NCBI GenBank assembly: GCA_032068765.1
Contig: DAMBHY010000020.1
Coordinates: 1 to 31,822 of the forward strand
Direction of reading: 5' to 3'
Origin: DAMBHY01 sp032068765
GTDB taxonomy: Bacteria > Bacteroidota > Bacteroidia > Bacteroidales > Dysgonomonadaceae
DNA: 31,822 bases
Below, in pieces: positions 30,601 through 31,822 of this stretch; position 1 is the first letter of the stretch, and the number at the start of each line of letters is the position of its first letter. The notes beneath the pieces were generated by a model. That model made no database searches and was not told the origin of the DNA. It saw nothing but the letters and a program-made list of their open reading frames with translations. Made by a program: the position numbers and the translations under genes.

Positions 30601-31131
30601 ATGAATAAAATAGAATTTTACTCGAATAAAAAGAAAGCATTTTTATTATTAATAGGTTCATTATTTTTCGTAATACTTGGAGTTTATTTATTTCTAAATG
30701 CTGAAAATATGACAGGATTTAGAGCAAGAAACCCTCTATTCATTAAAATCGCTGGAATTGCATCTGTTTTATTTTTTGGATTAGGCATTTATGTCTCTAT
30801 AAAACAATTAATAAAAAATAAGTTGATGCTAATTATTGACGAAAATGGAATAAATGTGAATCCACAAAAAAACGAATATATAAAATGGAACGATATTGAA
30901 GGATTTGCTGATTTAAAAATCAATAGCGTAAAAATCATTATTATACAAATCAATAATGCTGAAGAATACATTGAGAAAGAAAGCAACAAATTGAGAAAAA
31001 AGCTAATGAAATTCAATCTCGAAAATTATGGTTCACCTTATAATATTTCCGTAGCAACAATGAATACAAATTACAATCAACTATATAAAATTCTGAACGA
31101 AAATCTAATTAAATACAAATACATCGCCTAA
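30601..31131 (+). CDS. STM3941-family membrane protein, single-gene cassette
   Basis: The product is 176 aa. Two transmembrane helices (about 14-33 and 47-66) are followed by a soluble domain with LMLIIDENGINVNPQKNEYIKWNDIEGF and IIIIQINNAEEYIEKES. This is the layout of the STM3941 family (PH-like domain anchored by two helices), of unknown function. It is bracketed by GTTAGGCGAT (30567-30576) and ATCGCCTAAC (31123-31132), the latter overlapping its stop codon. It therefore fits a mobile gene cassette with no promoter of its own that I can identify. Confidence 0.85.
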   Translation: MNKIEFYSNKKKAFLLLIGSLFFVILGVYLFLNAENMTGFRARNPLFIKIAGIASVLFFGLGIYVSIKQLIKNKLMLIIDENGINVNPQKNEYIKWNDIEGFADLKINSVKIIIIQINNAEEYIEKESNKLRKKLMKFNLENYGSPYNISVATMNTNYNQLYKILNENLIKYKYIA

Positions 31132-31323
31132 CATCGCATTGGCAAAATGGCGGGTTAAGTGCAAAATTGAAAGTTTCTACATTTTTTGCCGCCGAATGTG
31201 TTTCACATTCGCTCAAAAAATGTAAATTAGCAAATGTGAAAACACATCGGCTACGTTCCGTCTAAATTGAACTTTTCGTCCAATTTATCCGCCACTTCGC
31301 CAATGCGTTTTCCGTTAGCAGAA
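31123..31323 (+). repeat. Intact cassette palindrome R3, 201 nt
   Basis: It begins ATCGCCTAAC and ends GTTAGCAGAA. The left arm (CGCATTGGCAAAATGGCGGGTTAAGT) pairs with the right arm, whose RC reads CGCATTGGCGAAGTGGCGGATAAATT. Centrally CATTTTTTG...CAAAAAATG encloses GAATGTG-TTT-CACATTC. It can fold almost end to end. The right half matches the right halves of R1 and R2 in order and wording. Confidence 0.8.
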
Positions 31324-31351
31324 ATTTTAAAAACAATTCAAACTGAAAATA

Positions 31352-31756
31352 ATGAAACAAATTTTACTAATCTCTATGTTATGTTTAGGGACTTTAACTT
31401 TCGCTCAAAAGAAGGAATATGATAAGAATGTGTTAGGTTGCTATAAAGGTTCGGAACAAAATCAACAAGTTGATGGATTTTCCAAATATTGGGTTTCTTG
31501 TAGATTAGAAAAAGGAAAAAGTGTACTTTTATTTGTAGCAATAAATAGAGATGGGGAAGTAACTCAAACAACCGAAAATGGAACTTGGTGGACAAATAAT
31601 GGAAAATATTACGAACTTCATAAATATGATAATGTTACGGATATTTACAATTATAAGGTTCTTGAAAATGGAGACGTATCATTCAAATCTATAGAATTAA
31701 TGGGAAAACAAGATGACACATATGAATTTACAGATTATAAAATTGCAGAAGATTAA
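31352..31756 (+). CDS. Secreted small protein, single-gene cassette
   Basis: The product is 134 aa with a clear signal peptide (MKQILLISMLCLGTLTFAQ, cleavage after about residue 18). The mature part has a lipocalin-like flavour: LGCYKGSE near its start, strand-like segments, NGTWWTNNGKYYELHKYDN, and a C-terminal DTYEFTDYKIAED. I recognise no named family. It is bracketed by GTTAGCAGAA (31314-31323) and TTCTGCTAAC (31764-31773), as its neighbours are by theirs. No own promoter is apparent. Confidence 0.8.
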   Translation: MKQILLISMLCLGTLTFAQKKEYDKNVLGCYKGSEQNQQVDGFSKYWVSCRLEKGKSVLLFVAINRDGEVTQTTENGTWWTNNGKYYELHKYDNVTDIYNYKVLENGDVSFKSIELMGKQDDTYEFTDYKIAED

Positions 31757-31763
31757 CAAAAAC

Positions 31764-31822
31764 TTCTGCTAACATGGGTAACCGTTGCACAACTCCTTTT
31801 TTTTGTAGAAAAAGCATAAAGG
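31764..31822 (+). repeat. Left end of the next cassette palindrome (copy R4), cut by the window edge
   Basis: TTCTGCTAAC (31764-31773) is the exact reverse complement of 31314-31323. The following sequence (ATGGGTAACCGTTGCACAACTCC) begins another repeat, but its right half lies beyond the window. Confidence 0.55.

Overview
The window looks like chromosomal DNA of a member of the Bacteroidota, most likely a flavobacterium of the Chryseobacterium/Weeksellaceae kind. This rests on AT-rich DNA, on promoters of the TTTG / TAnnTTTG type, on the absence of strong Shine-Dalgarno sites, and on typical Bacteroidota families (BT4734/VirE-type replication gene, DUF5675, a DUF6943-like protein, a SAM-like tyrosine integrase). 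A dispersed flavobacterial repeat that reads as CHAERSRSIS when translated is also present. I name no species.

The layout is a genomic island of about 29.7 kb (about 685-30390) inserted in an array of single-gene cassettes. Outside the island, at both window edges, lone small genes (121-660, 30601-31131, 31352-31756) are separated by long imperfect palindromes of about 200 nt. Each gene is bracketed by its own 10-nt inverted repeat, as in integron cassettes. The island interrupts one such palindrome. Joining 667-684 to 30396-30576 restores a 199-nt element that matches the intact 201-nt copy at 31123-31323, with the short core GTATT at both junctions. No integron integrase is visible.

The right end of the island carries the mobility and replication module: tyrosine integrase (28938-30155), an uncharacterised RteC-like protein, an excisionase-like HTH protein, and a VirE-N/VapE primase-helicase gene that is split by a frameshift in a run of ten A. 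No conjugation genes or relaxase are seen, so this is a non-conjugative island, possibly a satellite. The left end has a nuclease (SNase family), a conserved Bacteroidota protein of unknown role, a DUF5675 protein and two small membrane proteins in a compact group resembling a lysis cassette, and a DUF6943-like protein. A 1.3-kb stretch (4016-5334) follows that has no convincing gene but is packed with hairpins, some repeated with structure-preserving changes.

The middle holds defence and stress cargo. A type I restriction-modification operon (hsdM-hsdS-hsdR, read leftwards) has an Abi_2-family gene with a HEPN-type RNase motif between hsdS and hsdR. That gene has its own promoter and a short terminator-bearing leader that could be an RNA antitoxin. 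Next come a five-gene leftward operon (GNAT-nitrilase fusion, amino-acid permease, two MscS channels, DUF389), an AraC regulator, and a UspA - GNAT - alanine/ornithine racemase operon. The AraC gene and the uspA operon share an identical promoter box (AAAATATACCAT abutting the -10-like element), which suggests one small regulon. A CNNM/CBS transporter-like gene with a damaged or unusual start lies between this cargo and the replication module.
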